64,000 nt of DNA from JAEZJZ01 sp050949055. Its GTDB lineage: Bacteria > Bacillota > UBA994 > UBA5500. Numbering within the stretch: the stretch's first letter is position 1; each line of letters begins with the position of its first letter. Of the stretch, positions 41,855 to 49,697 are shown piece by piece. Made by a program: the position numbers and the translations under genes. The notes below the pieces were generated by a model. The model searched no databases. It saw only the letters and a list, made by a program, of their open reading frames with translations, and was not told where the DNA came from. The DNA is taken from NCBI GenBank assembly GCA_050949055.1, contig JBMNFA010000001.1, positions 682,001 through 746,000 on the forward strand. Reading direction: 5' to 3'.

Positions 41855-43843
41855 TTGACTAAGACCAAGAGACGCATCACCATCGATGACATCTATCGCA
41901 TGCAGTGGGTGGGTGATCCGCAGGTCTCCCCCGATGGCCAGCAGATCGCATACGTGGTCAAGACCGCCGATACAGAGGACAAAACCAAGTACCAGTCCCG
42001 CATCTGGCTGGTGCCGGCTGCAGGCGGTGATCCTGTTCAGCTGACTGCCGGGCCAAAGACCGACAACAACCCCCGTTGGTCTCCGGATGGTTCTACCCTG
42101 GCCTTCACATCCAATCGTGCCGATGGCAACCAGATTTTCCTGCTGCCCGTCTCGGGAGGAGAGGCTAAGCAACTCACCAAGGGAAAGACGCGGGTAGGCA
42201 CGCCGGTATGGTCACCTGACGGGACCAAAATCGCTTTTATAGCCAAAGTCTCCAGCAGCATTGGGGATGAGAACGAGGAGAAGAGCGACGTAAAGGTGAT
42301 CTCCCGCCTACACTACAAACAAAACGGAGAAGGTTTCCTGGATGATCGCTATGCGCAGTTGTTCGTGGTGGATGTGGCCAGCGGTGAGCAGACCCAGCTG
42401 ACCTGCGGCAACTATGACTGCGCCGGCCTCAGCTGGTCTCCATGCAGCCAGTACCTGGCGTTCGCATCCAACCGCGACCAAGACAGCGAGTACAACCGCA
42501 TGGCATCGCATATCTGGGTGGTGCCGGTTACTGGAGGTGAGTTGCGCCAGGTGACCAGCGGCCAAGGTCCCTGCAGAAACCCCAGTTGGTCTCCGGATGG
42601 CCAGCACATTGCATACCTCGGACACGACCGCGAATATAGCGTGGCCACGCTGGATAAGATTTGTGTCGTGCCGGCGGCTGGCGGAGAAGCGCGGGTGTTG
42701 ACGGCCGCCATGGATCGGCAGCCGGGCAATTCCTGCGGCAGCGACATGGTCTCAGCCACTGACCCCGGCCTAGTCTGGTCAGCCGATGGTCAGAGCATCT
42801 ACTTTATCTCCACTGACCATAGCCGCACCAAGATATATTCTGTCGGCGTCGACGAGCAGCCGTCAGTGCAACAGCTGAGCCCAGACGTGGATCAGGTAGT
42901 CTATGGAATGTCCTATCGCGGCGGCACCTGTGCAGTGGCATTGACTGATCCGCAGATGATCGGGGATATTCATCTGCTCAAGGACGGCAAGTTTGTGCGG
43001 CTGACCGAGCAGAACAAACAGTTGCTCAGCGAACTAACGCTGACATCCCCCGAGCCGTTCTCCTTCCAGTGTGAAGGGTTGGAAGTTGAGGGTTGGGTGA
43101 TGCGACCGGTAGGTGCAAAACCTGGAGTGAAGTATCCGGCAGTGCTGCAAATCCATGGTGGCCCGCATGTGGCTTACGGGTATACCTTTATGCACGAATT
43201 CCACCTGCTCTGCGCCGCTGGTTATGCAGTTGTCTTCTCCAATCCGCCGGGAAGCCAGGGGTACGGTCAGGAGTTCGTGGCCAAGACCCACCACGATTGG
43301 GGTGGGTTGGATTACCGGGCAGTGATGGCAGCGATGGACCAGGCGTTGACTTTGGGATTCATCGACGAACAGCGCCTGGGCGTTACCGGCGGCAGCTATG
43401 GTGGCTACATGACCAACTGGATCATCAGCCAGAACAACCGCTTTAAGGCAGCTGTGACGGCGCGCAGCACCTGCAACCGCTACAGCCAGTTTGGCACCAG
43501 CGACGTCGGCTTTGGCAACGGCCAGTATGAGTTCCCCGGCAACCCATGGGACAACCCAGAGGGATACCTGCAGCGCTCGCCGATCACCTATGTGCGCAAC
43601 GTGGAGACGCCGGTACTGATCATCCATAGCGAACAGGATCTGCGCTGTCCCATCGAGCAAGGCGAACAGTGGTACACAGCCCTCAAGTGGTTACGCAAGG
43701 AAGCTGTGTTTGTGCGCTTCCCCAACGAGAACCACGAGTTGTCCCGTTCCGGACAGCCGCGGCATCGCACCGAGCGGCTGCAGCACATTCTCAACTGGTT
43801 CAAGAAATACATCCCCACTAACGAAAGCGAGTACTGCGAGTAG
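41855..43843 (+). CDS. S9-family prolyl oligopeptidase-type serine peptidase
   Basis: This 662-residue protein starts with a beta-propeller domain made of repeated WSPDG-type blades (VSPDGQQIAYV, WSPDGSTLAFTSN, WSPDGTKIAFI) and ends with an alpha/beta-hydrolase domain. The triad is visible: Ser in GGSYGGY (about 514), Asp in SEQDLRCP (about 594), His in NENHELS (about 625). The family cleaves acylaminoacyl or oligopeptides in the cytoplasm. TTG 41855 follows GGAGGG and gives the normal N-terminus (TKTKRRITIDDIY); the frame is open to 41783. Confidence 0.92.
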   Translation: MTKTKRRITIDDIYRMQWVGDPQVSPDGQQIAYVVKTADTEDKTKYQSRIWLVPAAGGDPVQLTAGPKTDNNPRWSPDGSTLAFTSNRADGNQIFLLPVSGGEAKQLTKGKTRVGTPVWSPDGTKIAFIAKVSSSIGDENEEKSDVKVISRLHYKQNGEGFLDDRYAQLFVVDVASGEQTQLTCGNYDCAGLSWSPCSQYLAFASNRDQDSEYNRMASHIWVVPVTGGELRQVTSGQGPCRNPSWSPDGQHIAYLGHDREYSVATLDKICVVPAAGGEARVLTAAMDRQPGNSCGSDMVSATDPGLVWSADGQSIYFISTDHSRTKIYSVGVDEQPSVQQLSPDVDQVVYGMSYRGGTCAVALTDPQMIGDIHLLKDGKFVRLTEQNKQLLSELTLTSPEPFSFQCEGLEVEGWVMRPVGAKPGVKYPAVLQIHGGPHVAYGYTFMHEFHLLCAAGYAVVFSNPPGSQGYGQEFVAKTHHDWGGLDYRAVMAAMDQALTLGFIDEQRLGVTGGSYGGYMTNWIISQNNRFKAAVTARSTCNRYSQFGTSDVGFGNGQYEFPGNPWDNPEGYLQRSPITYVRNVETPVLIIHSEQDLRCPIEQGEQWYTALKWLRKEAVFVRFPNENHELSRSGQPRHRTERLQHILNWFKKYIPTNESEYCE

Positions 43844-44068
43844 TCAACGGGATACAAAACAGGATAGTGCCGGAATCACCAGTATGAATGCAGGCCAAGT
43901 GCGCTCGTGCGCTGCCTGCCAGAGTTGATGTCTGGCCTCGACCCGGCCAGGCGTCAACCTGACGCTTCGCGAACCCAGTGCAAGCCCCGTCAGGAGCTGG
44001 ATTCTTCGCGGAGTTTATGCTCAGCTTGCTGACACGCTGGGAATGACCGGGATAATGGAGGAAAAGCG

Positions 44069-44110
44069 AACACAGGCAGTGCCTCTACCGAGGCGCTGCC
44101 TGTTTCATTT
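44069..44110. terminator. Terminator between convergent S9 and propeller lipoprotein genes
   Basis: AACACAGGCAGTGCCTC pairs with GAGGCGCTGCCTGTTT (one mismatch and G:T/G:C variants), followed by CATTT. On the minus strand it follows the lipoprotein gene by about 12 bases. Confidence 0.7.
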
Positions 44111-44121
44111 CTGCCGCCATA

Positions 44122-45126
44122 TTAGCCTCCCGTTGCGCCGACAGGAGGAATGTCCAGTACCTGTACCCGAAAAGGCTCTTCTTCTTCGGAAGCTTCCAGG
44201 TCAAACACCGCATAATAGAGGCGCTGTCCATCCGGAGACCATAGCTGCCCCAATACCGGTTCCCCGCTGGTTAACTGTATCGGTGCGAAGCCGTCGGACT
44301 GTGCCAGCCACAGGTCGCTAGTGACGCCGTCAGGACCTTGTTTGAGATAGGCCACCTGGTCATACTGAGGCGGGCGGGCAGAGACTGACTGCACACCGCT
44401 GTCCACCACCGTCGTCTCTCCGGAGCCGTCTGTGGCAGCCAAGCGGCGCAACGGGCCTGCAGACAGCGGCTCCGCCACATACAGATACTCTCCGGCCAGG
44501 TCAAAGGCTTCGCCCACCGCCAGCTGTTGCTGGTCTTGGCCATCCAAGCGCACAGTGGCAATAAAGGGCGGTTGCTGCTCTGGGTAGCTGACAAAGAACA
44601 ATCGGTCCTCGTTGCCCAGCTTGCTCCAGGCCAACGCACGGATAGCCTCTGCCTGAGCAATCTCTCGCCGCTCCTGTCCGGTCAAATCAACTGCCAGCAA
44701 GCTGTCCCCCAGAACGACGGCCAGGCGGTCGCTCTCCGGCGACCAGGCCAGTGGACCAACCAGCTCTGCAGCCACAATCTGCTCGGGGTTGCTGCCATCA
44801 GCATTGGCCAACCATAGGCCATCGGCTGTCCATGCGAGATGTCGTCCGTCAGGAGAATAGGCGGCGTAGAAGCTGGTGGACTGGAACTCCAGCACCTTTC
44901 GGCCCTCGCTGCCATCGGCGGGTTGTATCCAACCCTCGTTCAGCTCAGCGTTGGAACGGACCACCAACAGCGACTGCCCATCCGGACTGATCGCCACCGG
45001 AGCTCCGCTACCTAAAGGTGTGGGGGTGGGCAAATTTGCCTGCGGAGGGGCAGCCCGGCGGCAAGCAGTCGCCCCCAGCGCCAATAAACAACAGACCATC
45101 ACAACGCCAAAGAATCTCTTCCACAT
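44122..45126 (-). CDS. TolB-like beta-propeller lipoprotein
   Basis: This exported protein of 334 residues has a lipoprotein signal (FFGVVMVCCLLALGATAC), a Pro/Thr linker (PTPTPLG) and several PD40-type propeller blades (ISPDGQSLLVV, YSPDGRHLAWT, WSPESDRLAVV, WSPDGQRLYYA). It ends with a short acidic tail (ASEEEEPF). Such propellers mediate protein contacts and no enzymatic motif is seen. ATG 45126 is preferred to GTG 45135 because GAGG lies just before it. Function unknown; the blades resemble those in the LysM protein at 54433. Confidence 0.85.
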   Translation of the reverse strand: MWKRFFGVVMVCCLLALGATACRRAAPPQANLPTPTPLGSGAPVAISPDGQSLLVVRSNAELNEGWIQPADGSEGRKVLEFQSTSFYAAYSPDGRHLAWTADGLWLANADGSNPEQIVAAELVGPLAWSPESDRLAVVLGDSLLAVDLTGQERREIAQAEAIRALAWSKLGNEDRLFFVSYPEQQPPFIATVRLDGQDQQQLAVGEAFDLAGEYLYVAEPLSAGPLRRLAATDGSGETTVVDSGVQSVSARPPQYDQVAYLKQGPDGVTSDLWLAQSDGFAPIQLTSGEPVLGQLWSPDGQRLYYAVFDLEASEEEEPFRVQVLDIPPVGATGG

Positions 45127-45256
45127 GATCCTCACTTCCCAACCTTAATAGACTTGAAGCTAGTATCCCCCATCCGCTGATGGGCAACGCAACCGATTAG
45201 GGGACTGCGAAAACGGTCATAAACTCGTCCGGAAAGCGTAATATTCCTTGAACACT

Positions 45257-45323
45257 CACTGCAGCACCGAAGGTGCTGGGGGCAATAAAGTGATCGTTGC
45301 GTAAGCAACTATCGGCTTGCACA
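45257..45323 (-). repeat. Distant inverted copy of the 1348-1552 repeat
   Basis: On the minus strand this reads TGTGCAAGCCGATAGTTGC, then GCAACGATCACTTTATTGCC, then the hairpin CAGCACC-TTC-GGTGCTG. It matches the prs-proximal units over their whole length. Its first hairpin is perfect (GTTGC-TTAC-GCAAC). In the second, an A:T pair of the other units is replaced by G:C. It lies in the intergenic region before the 45343 gene. Confidence 0.8.
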
Positions 45324-45342
45324 TGCACAGGGAGGGCGATCG

Positions 45343-46488
45343 ATGCCACAAAAAGCAAAGCTGCTGATTGCAGCGATGATTTTGACCTGCACGCTGCTCT
45401 CGGCCGGAGGACTCTGGTGGACGAGCCGCCAGGTCCGTCGGCAAGCGCCGCTGATGGCGGAACTCCAATTCGCTCAGGACAATTGGACCAGCACGGAGAC
45501 GATTAGCGACGCAGTGGAACTGAGGCTGTTAGGCAGAGCGTTCACTTCGTGTACCGCAATTCAGTCCACTCCTCCCAACCAGGAGCTTGCTATGTACCGT
45601 TTAACCCTGGACTTTGCAGATCGTCAGGGAGTCTACCTAATCACCCACGATCTGCGGATCTTCAACCCGTCACTCAACGAAGAATTCCTGCTCAATCGAG
45701 ACGGGCTGCAGCTGCTCGACACTTATCTGAGCAAGCTCAAACGACAGCAGTTTGGCGAGCTGTTGCCATGGGACGAGGCCAGCCAGCTGATCCCCCGCTA
45801 CAGCACGTTCACGATCAGAGATCTGGAGACCGGCCTGGCCTGGAGGAGCCAGCGTCGCGGCGGCAGTCGGCACGCGGACATTCAGCCGCTGACCAAGGCC
45901 GACACCGCCACGCTGAAGACCATCTACGACGGGGCTTGGAGCTGGAACCGGCGGGCGGTGGTAGTGGAGCACGCCGGTAGGCGCATCGCCGCATCGATCA
46001 ACGGCATGCCCCATGGCGCTGGAGCCCTGGTCAACGGCTTCCCGGGCCACCACTGTCTGCATTTCCTGGGTAGCACCACGCACGGGGGATCTAATCACGA
46101 TCCGATGCATCAGTTGATGGTACATCATGCTGCCGGGGAATTACACGAGTATCTGGACCGCATGCCACCAGAACAACTGCAGTTGGTGGCGCTGGAACTG
46201 GCGGGGCAAGGGAACACCGAAATCACCCATTTAATCATTCAGAACAGCGGTCACGATTGGGCCGCCTTGGCTGGCCAAATCCGAGACATCCGCATCTGGT
46301 CTGACGAGGTCGGCCCTGCCGCGCAGGGAAAGCTGACTGGGGACTACACTGTCAGTGTGTTCTTCGTGGGTGATCCTCGGGAACACCGGATGACCGTCAG
46401 CCTCACCTGTCGCTATTTCGGTTCCTATGGCAAGTGGCTGCTCGAACCCGACTATCTGGAGCAGTTGACAGCACCATCCAGGGATTAA
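45343..46488 (+). CDS. Exported hypothetical protein with conserved His/Cys-rich domain
   Basis: This 381-residue protein has an N-terminal anchor (AKLLIAAMILTCTLLSAGGLWW). The centre carries a strongly patterned domain: FTIRDLETGLAWRSQRRGGSRHADIQPLT, DGAWSWNRRAVVV, and NGMPHGAGALVNGFPGHHCLHFLGSTTHG. The GHHCLHF and HGGSNHD clusters could form a catalytic or metal site outside the cell, and the HxxCxHF arrangement is reminiscent of cysteine transpeptidases. I have seen similar unnamed clostridial proteins but cannot name a family. A repeat copy and probable promoter lie upstream; ATG 45343 has GGAGGG before it. Confidence 0.7.
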   Translation: MPQKAKLLIAAMILTCTLLSAGGLWWTSRQVRRQAPLMAELQFAQDNWTSTETISDAVELRLLGRAFTSCTAIQSTPPNQELAMYRLTLDFADRQGVYLITHDLRIFNPSLNEEFLLNRDGLQLLDTYLSKLKRQQFGELLPWDEASQLIPRYSTFTIRDLETGLAWRSQRRGGSRHADIQPLTKADTATLKTIYDGAWSWNRRAVVVEHAGRRIAASINGMPHGAGALVNGFPGHHCLHFLGSTTHGGSNHDPMHQLMVHHAAGELHEYLDRMPPEQLQLVALELAGQGNTEITHLIIQNSGHDWAALAGQIRDIRIWSDEVGPAAQGKLTGDYTVSVFFVGDPREHRMTVSLTCRYFGSYGKWLLEPDYLEQLTAPSRD

Positions 46489-46516
46489 GAGGAGCCCGTC
46501 ACCAGCGGGCTCTTCC
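46488..46516. terminator. Hairpin between convergent 45343 gene and lepB
   Basis: GGAGCCCG and CGGGCTCTT pair around TCACCAG immediately after the stop of the 45343 gene. T-rich tails are short. Confidence 0.5.
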
Positions 46517-46548
46517 ACTTCTCGATCAAACCATGGTGCGGACTGGTG

Positions 46549-47073
46549 CTAGCGGGGAATCGTCCTCAGATGTGTCAACGGCCAGTACACCAGAATCGCC
46601 TTGCCGGTCAAGCGTTCAAACTCCACAAACCCAATCGACGCATAACGGCTATCCCTGCTCTCTTGTCGGTTGTCTCCTAACACGAAGACGTGACCTGCAG
46701 GCACTTCTACTGGGCCATATTCGCCTTGTGTATCTCCTTCTAAATAGGGTTCCAGCAGACGTTGACCATTTATCCAGACAGAACCCTCCCGAATCTCCAC
46801 CGATTCGCCGGGCAGCCCGATCACTCGTTTGATGATGGAGATATCCTCATCTGGCAGAGGAATCACCACCACATCCCCCCGCACAGGATCCTGCAGCCGA
46901 TAGACGAGGCGGTTCAAAAACACCCGTTCTCCATCATGCAGGGTGGGCAGCATGGAGCGACCCAACACCCAGTAGGGTTGCAGCAAAAAGCTGCGTATGG
47001 CCAGGGCCAAGACTAGAGCGACCAGCAATGCCTTGCCCCACTCCAATAGTTCGCGACGATTTCGTTCCGTCAC
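46549..47073 (-). CDS. lepB: Signal peptidase I
   Basis: This membrane serine peptidase removes signal peptides from exported proteins. The 174-residue protein has one N-terminal transmembrane helix (ALLVALVLALAIRSFLLQ), the catalytic Ser in GRSMLPTL (about 40), the catalytic Lys in IIKRVIGLPGE (about 82), and the box GDNRQESRDSR. The start is taken as GTG 47073, with GGAGGT 7-8 bases upstream; the frame extends to a TTG at 47088. It is typical of the short Gram-positive type. Confidence 0.95.
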   Translation of the reverse strand: MTERNRRELLEWGKALLVALVLALAIRSFLLQPYWVLGRSMLPTLHDGERVFLNRLVYRLQDPVRGDVVVIPLPDEDISIIKRVIGLPGESVEIREGSVWINGQRLLEPYLEGDTQGEYGPVEVPAGHVFVLGDNRQESRDSRYASIGFVEFERLTGKAILVYWPLTHLRTIPR

Positions 47074-47152
47074 CCGTGATACCTCCAACCGTTCAGAACG
47101 GCAAACACTGAGCCCGTTCCGGATTCACCTTCCTGGCGAACGCTACCCCCGC

Positions 47153-48142
47153 CTACTTGCCCACACTGATCAGACCCATCGCCTGCTGCACCCGCCGCAA
47201 AGTAGGACGGGCTGCCTGCTCCGCCCGCTCAGCCCCTTGCCGGAGCAGATCCAGCACCTCTCCAGAGCTGATCAACTCCTGATAACGTCTCTGAATGGGC
47301 TCCAGGGTTGCTACCACTGAGTCTATCACACCCTTCTTGAGAGCGCCATAACCCTGTCCGCGGTAGCGGTCTTCCAGGTCGGCGATGGACTCGCCTGAGC
47401 ACAGCGAATGAATCACCAGTAGGTTGCTGACACCGGGCTTGCGTTCCGGATCATAGCGCACAGAACCTTCGCTATCAGTTACTGCCCGGTTGACCTTCTT
47501 CTTCACGGTGGAGGCGTCATCGAGCATGGAAATGTGAGTATTTGGATGGTCACTCTTGCTCATCTTCTTCTCCGGCTCCTGCAATGACATAATGCGGGCA
47601 CCAACCTCTGCAATCGCCGGCTCTGGAATGGTGAAGATGTCACCAAAGCGGTGGTTGAAACGCATGGCGATGTCCCTGGTCAGCTCCAAGTGCTGCTTCT
47701 GATCCTCCCCCACCGGCACCAAGTTGGTCTGGTAGAGCAGGATATCGGCAGCCATCAAGGTGGGATAGGTGAACAACCCTACGGTCACCGATTCCTGGCC
47801 CTCGGACTTCTCCTTGAACTGGGTCATGCGGCCGAGTTCCCCCATGTAGCTGCTGCACTGTAGCAGCCAGGCCAGCTCGCTATGGGCCGACACATGGGAC
47901 TGGACGAACAAGGTGGACTTATGGGGATCAATCCCCATCGCCAAGTAAAGGGCTGCCAAAGTGACCGCCTGTTCATGTAACACACTGGGGTCCTTGGGCA
48001 CGGTAAGCGCATGCAGGTCAACTACCGCATAGAAGCACTGATGGTCGTCCTGCATGGACACAAAGTGCCGCATAGCGCCCAGATAGTTGCCCAAGGTGAT
48101 CACTCCGCTGGGCTGAACACCGGAAAACACCGTTTTCATCAT
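47153..48142 (-). CDS. trpS: Tryptophanyl-tRNA synthetase
   Basis: This class I synthetase charges tRNA-Trp. The 329-residue protein has the HIGH-equivalent SGVQPSGVITLGNYLGA, VVDLHALTV, the GEDQKQHLELTRDIA segment and the KMSKS loop EKKMSKSDHP. ATG 48142 (or 48139) follows AGGAGGAGG. A T-box leader with a Trp (UGG) specifier precedes the gene, so it is expected to be induced when uncharged tRNA-Trp builds up. Confidence 0.96.
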   Translation of the reverse strand: MMKTVFSGVQPSGVITLGNYLGAMRHFVSMQDDHQCFYAVVDLHALTVPKDPSVLHEQAVTLAALYLAMGIDPHKSTLFVQSHVSAHSELAWLLQCSSYMGELGRMTQFKEKSEGQESVTVGLFTYPTLMAADILLYQTNLVPVGEDQKQHLELTRDIAMRFNHRFGDIFTIPEPAIAEVGARIMSLQEPEKKMSKSDHPNTHISMLDDASTVKKKVNRAVTDSEGSVRYDPERKPGVSNLLVIHSLCSGESIADLEDRYRGQGYGALKKGVIDSVVATLEPIQRRYQELISSGEVLDLLRQGAERAEQAARPTLRRVQQAMGLISVGK

Positions 48143-48159
48143 TCGAAACCTCCTCCTGT

Positions 48160-48412
48160 ACTACTAGACAAAAACTCCGCCCCAAATCGGGACGGAGAAA
48201 TTCCGCGGTACCACCCAAATTCATCCATAGGGATGCGCCTCACGGCAGCCAAAGCTGCCTGCCTTAACGCGGCTGCACGCCGATCTTTCGATCAGGCGCT
48301 CCCAAGCCCCATCTCTGACCGTCGCCTGCCGCCGCTCCTTCCACCCCCGTCGGCTCGCTGTCTGCAGATCGTCGGCCTTTAGCCTGTTCATCGCGCTTGC
48401 TTATTCCTTAAT
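48160..48412 (-). promoter_or_regulatory. T-box leader of trpS, Trp specifier
   Basis: The minus-strand leader contains the T-box sequence GGGTGGTACCGCGG (48203-48216), which pairs with the acceptor end of uncharged tRNA. It also has stem I landmarks (AGCGAGCCG, GGGGGTGGAAGG) and a specifier-loop region AGAGATGGGGCTTGG, in which UGG would read as tryptophan. The antiterminator-terminator switch follows. The system matches the gene it precedes. Confidence 0.9.
48167..48197 (-). terminator. T-box attenuator hairpin
   Basis: On the minus strand CTCCGTCCC pairs with GGGGCGGAG around GATTT, followed by TTTTTGTC. It sits directly after the T-box sequence, 25 bases before the trpS start. Confidence 0.88.
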
Positions 48413-48450
48413 CTACAACCTTCTCTGCGGGAAGTCAAGCAGGCAGTCGC

Positions 48451-48705
48451 CTAATTATTGGCTTCTGCATTGGATTGCTTGGTCAGCCGAAACACAACCT
48501 GGTTGTCCGGATCAGGGCAGGCCACATCGACATCCCACTCCGGCCGACCATCAAAGCGCAACATCTGAATCCAAGGCAACAAGGAACAGAAGGCGCTGAA
48601 ACAGATCCCACCCACCGTCTGATTGCAGACTGTCCATTCATCTCCCACCCGATGTCCCTGGGAGCATGTGCCATTACAGGATTTCACAGTGACTTTAACC
48701 TGCAT
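48451..48705 (-). CDS. TIGR04076-type small Cys-rich protein
   Basis: This 84-residue protein begins MQVKVTVKSCNGTCSQGHRVGDEW, followed by GGICFSAFCSLLPWIQMLRFDG and DVACPDPDNQVVFRL. The Cys spacing and length match the small TIGR04076 family of unknown function. ATG 48705 has GGAGGAC upstream. It starts 1 base after the end of the GNAT fusion gene and is clearly co-transcribed with it. Confidence 0.85.
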   Translation of the reverse strand: MQVKVTVKSCNGTCSQGHRVGDEWTVCNQTVGGICFSAFCSLLPWIQMLRFDGRPEWDVDVACPDPDNQVVFRLTKQSNAEANN

Positions 48706-48706
48706 G

Positions 48707-49492
48707 TCAGTCCTCCAGCTGCTTCTGCAGCAGCCAGGCATCCTCCCAGCGGTAACGCAGCATTACCTTGCCCATGTACTTCACCCGTTGGAAGCCCAGC
48801 TGGTCAAAGACTGCGATCGGTCCGTTGGGATAGGGAGTCTCCAGGCCAGCGATCACTGAAAGGCCCCGGTAGCCATGCTCCTTAGCATGCACAAACAGAT
48901 GGGTGAGTAGACTGGTGCGATAGTCATTCTGCAGGCCCCAATCGATGGGGCTGTATAGGCAGGTAATAAATCCATACTGGGAGCGCTTTACCCCCAGCGG
49001 ATATGGTATCGCCGTCTCCGGAAGTAATTCCACAAAACCGACCACCTCGTCCCCCTGCCAACCGATCAAGCCAGCAAAGCCGTCATCAATCACCTTTCCG
49101 AGCCACTCGGCCTTCCGCTGCCCCTGGTCTGCAGTGAGCTGACGCAGGCAGCTGCGGAAAGCGCAGGCACAGTTCTGAGCCTGCAATTCCTCCACCCGTT
49201 CTACCTGTCCGGGGGGCATCGCTTGGTAATCGTGTTTGCCAAGCAGAGGACCCTGGCGGCGATAGCTTTCCACCATCTCTTCCGCCTGTCCGGGGAAATC
49301 CAAACGAAATTCCCCGATCACCACGGCTCCCGGCAAAAACAGATTGTATCGTTCGGCCAAGTCCGGTCGCTGACTGATATCCACCTCCCGATAAGGCAGC
49401 TGCAGCAACTCTGCCGCGCGGCTGGCCTGTTCGGAGAAAAACGTGCCCGGGCATTGTCGCCCGAAGTGCAGGTAAAGCAGCTCCTCGGCCAA
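48707..49492 (-). CDS. Thioredoxin-like / GNAT acetyltransferase fusion
   Basis: This 261-residue protein has two parts. Residues 1-80 look like a thioredoxin or glutaredoxin fold (LYLHFGRQCPGTFFSEQASRAAELLQLPYREVDIS...GAVVIGEF) with a single cysteine. Residues about 90-260 are a GNAT N-acetyltransferase (VVGFVELLP, RTSLLTHLFVHAKEHGYRGLSVIA, VFDQLGFQRVKYMG). Between them is a cysteine pair in QNCACAFRSC. TTG 49492 follows AAGGAGG. The fusion suggests modification of a small thiol or metabolite, but the substrate is unknown. The TIGR04076 gene follows in the same unit. Confidence 0.75.
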   Translation of the reverse strand: MAEELLYLHFGRQCPGTFFSEQASRAAELLQLPYREVDISQRPDLAERYNLFLPGAVVIGEFRLDFPGQAEEMVESYRRQGPLLGKHDYQAMPPGQVERVEELQAQNCACAFRSCLRQLTADQGQRKAEWLGKVIDDGFAGLIGWQGDEVVGFVELLPETAIPYPLGVKRSQYGFITCLYSPIDWGLQNDYRTSLLTHLFVHAKEHGYRGLSVIAGLETPYPNGPIAVFDQLGFQRVKYMGKVMLRYRWEDAWLLQKQLED

Positions 49493-49697
49493 GATAATCC
49501 CCTCCTTCCTCTGGTCCCACTTCGATTCTATGTCGAACATAGGTTTGAAACAAGGGAATCGCTAATTCTTATGAGGAAAATCCCAGCCAAACGGTTTTGT
49601 GCAATTGAAGTTCACCCAACGGCTTCTCCCCAGGGGCCGATGAGCGGTCCTGATCGCCCTGGAACGAACAGTAAGGCTCAGGAGGCAGCTCGACTGC

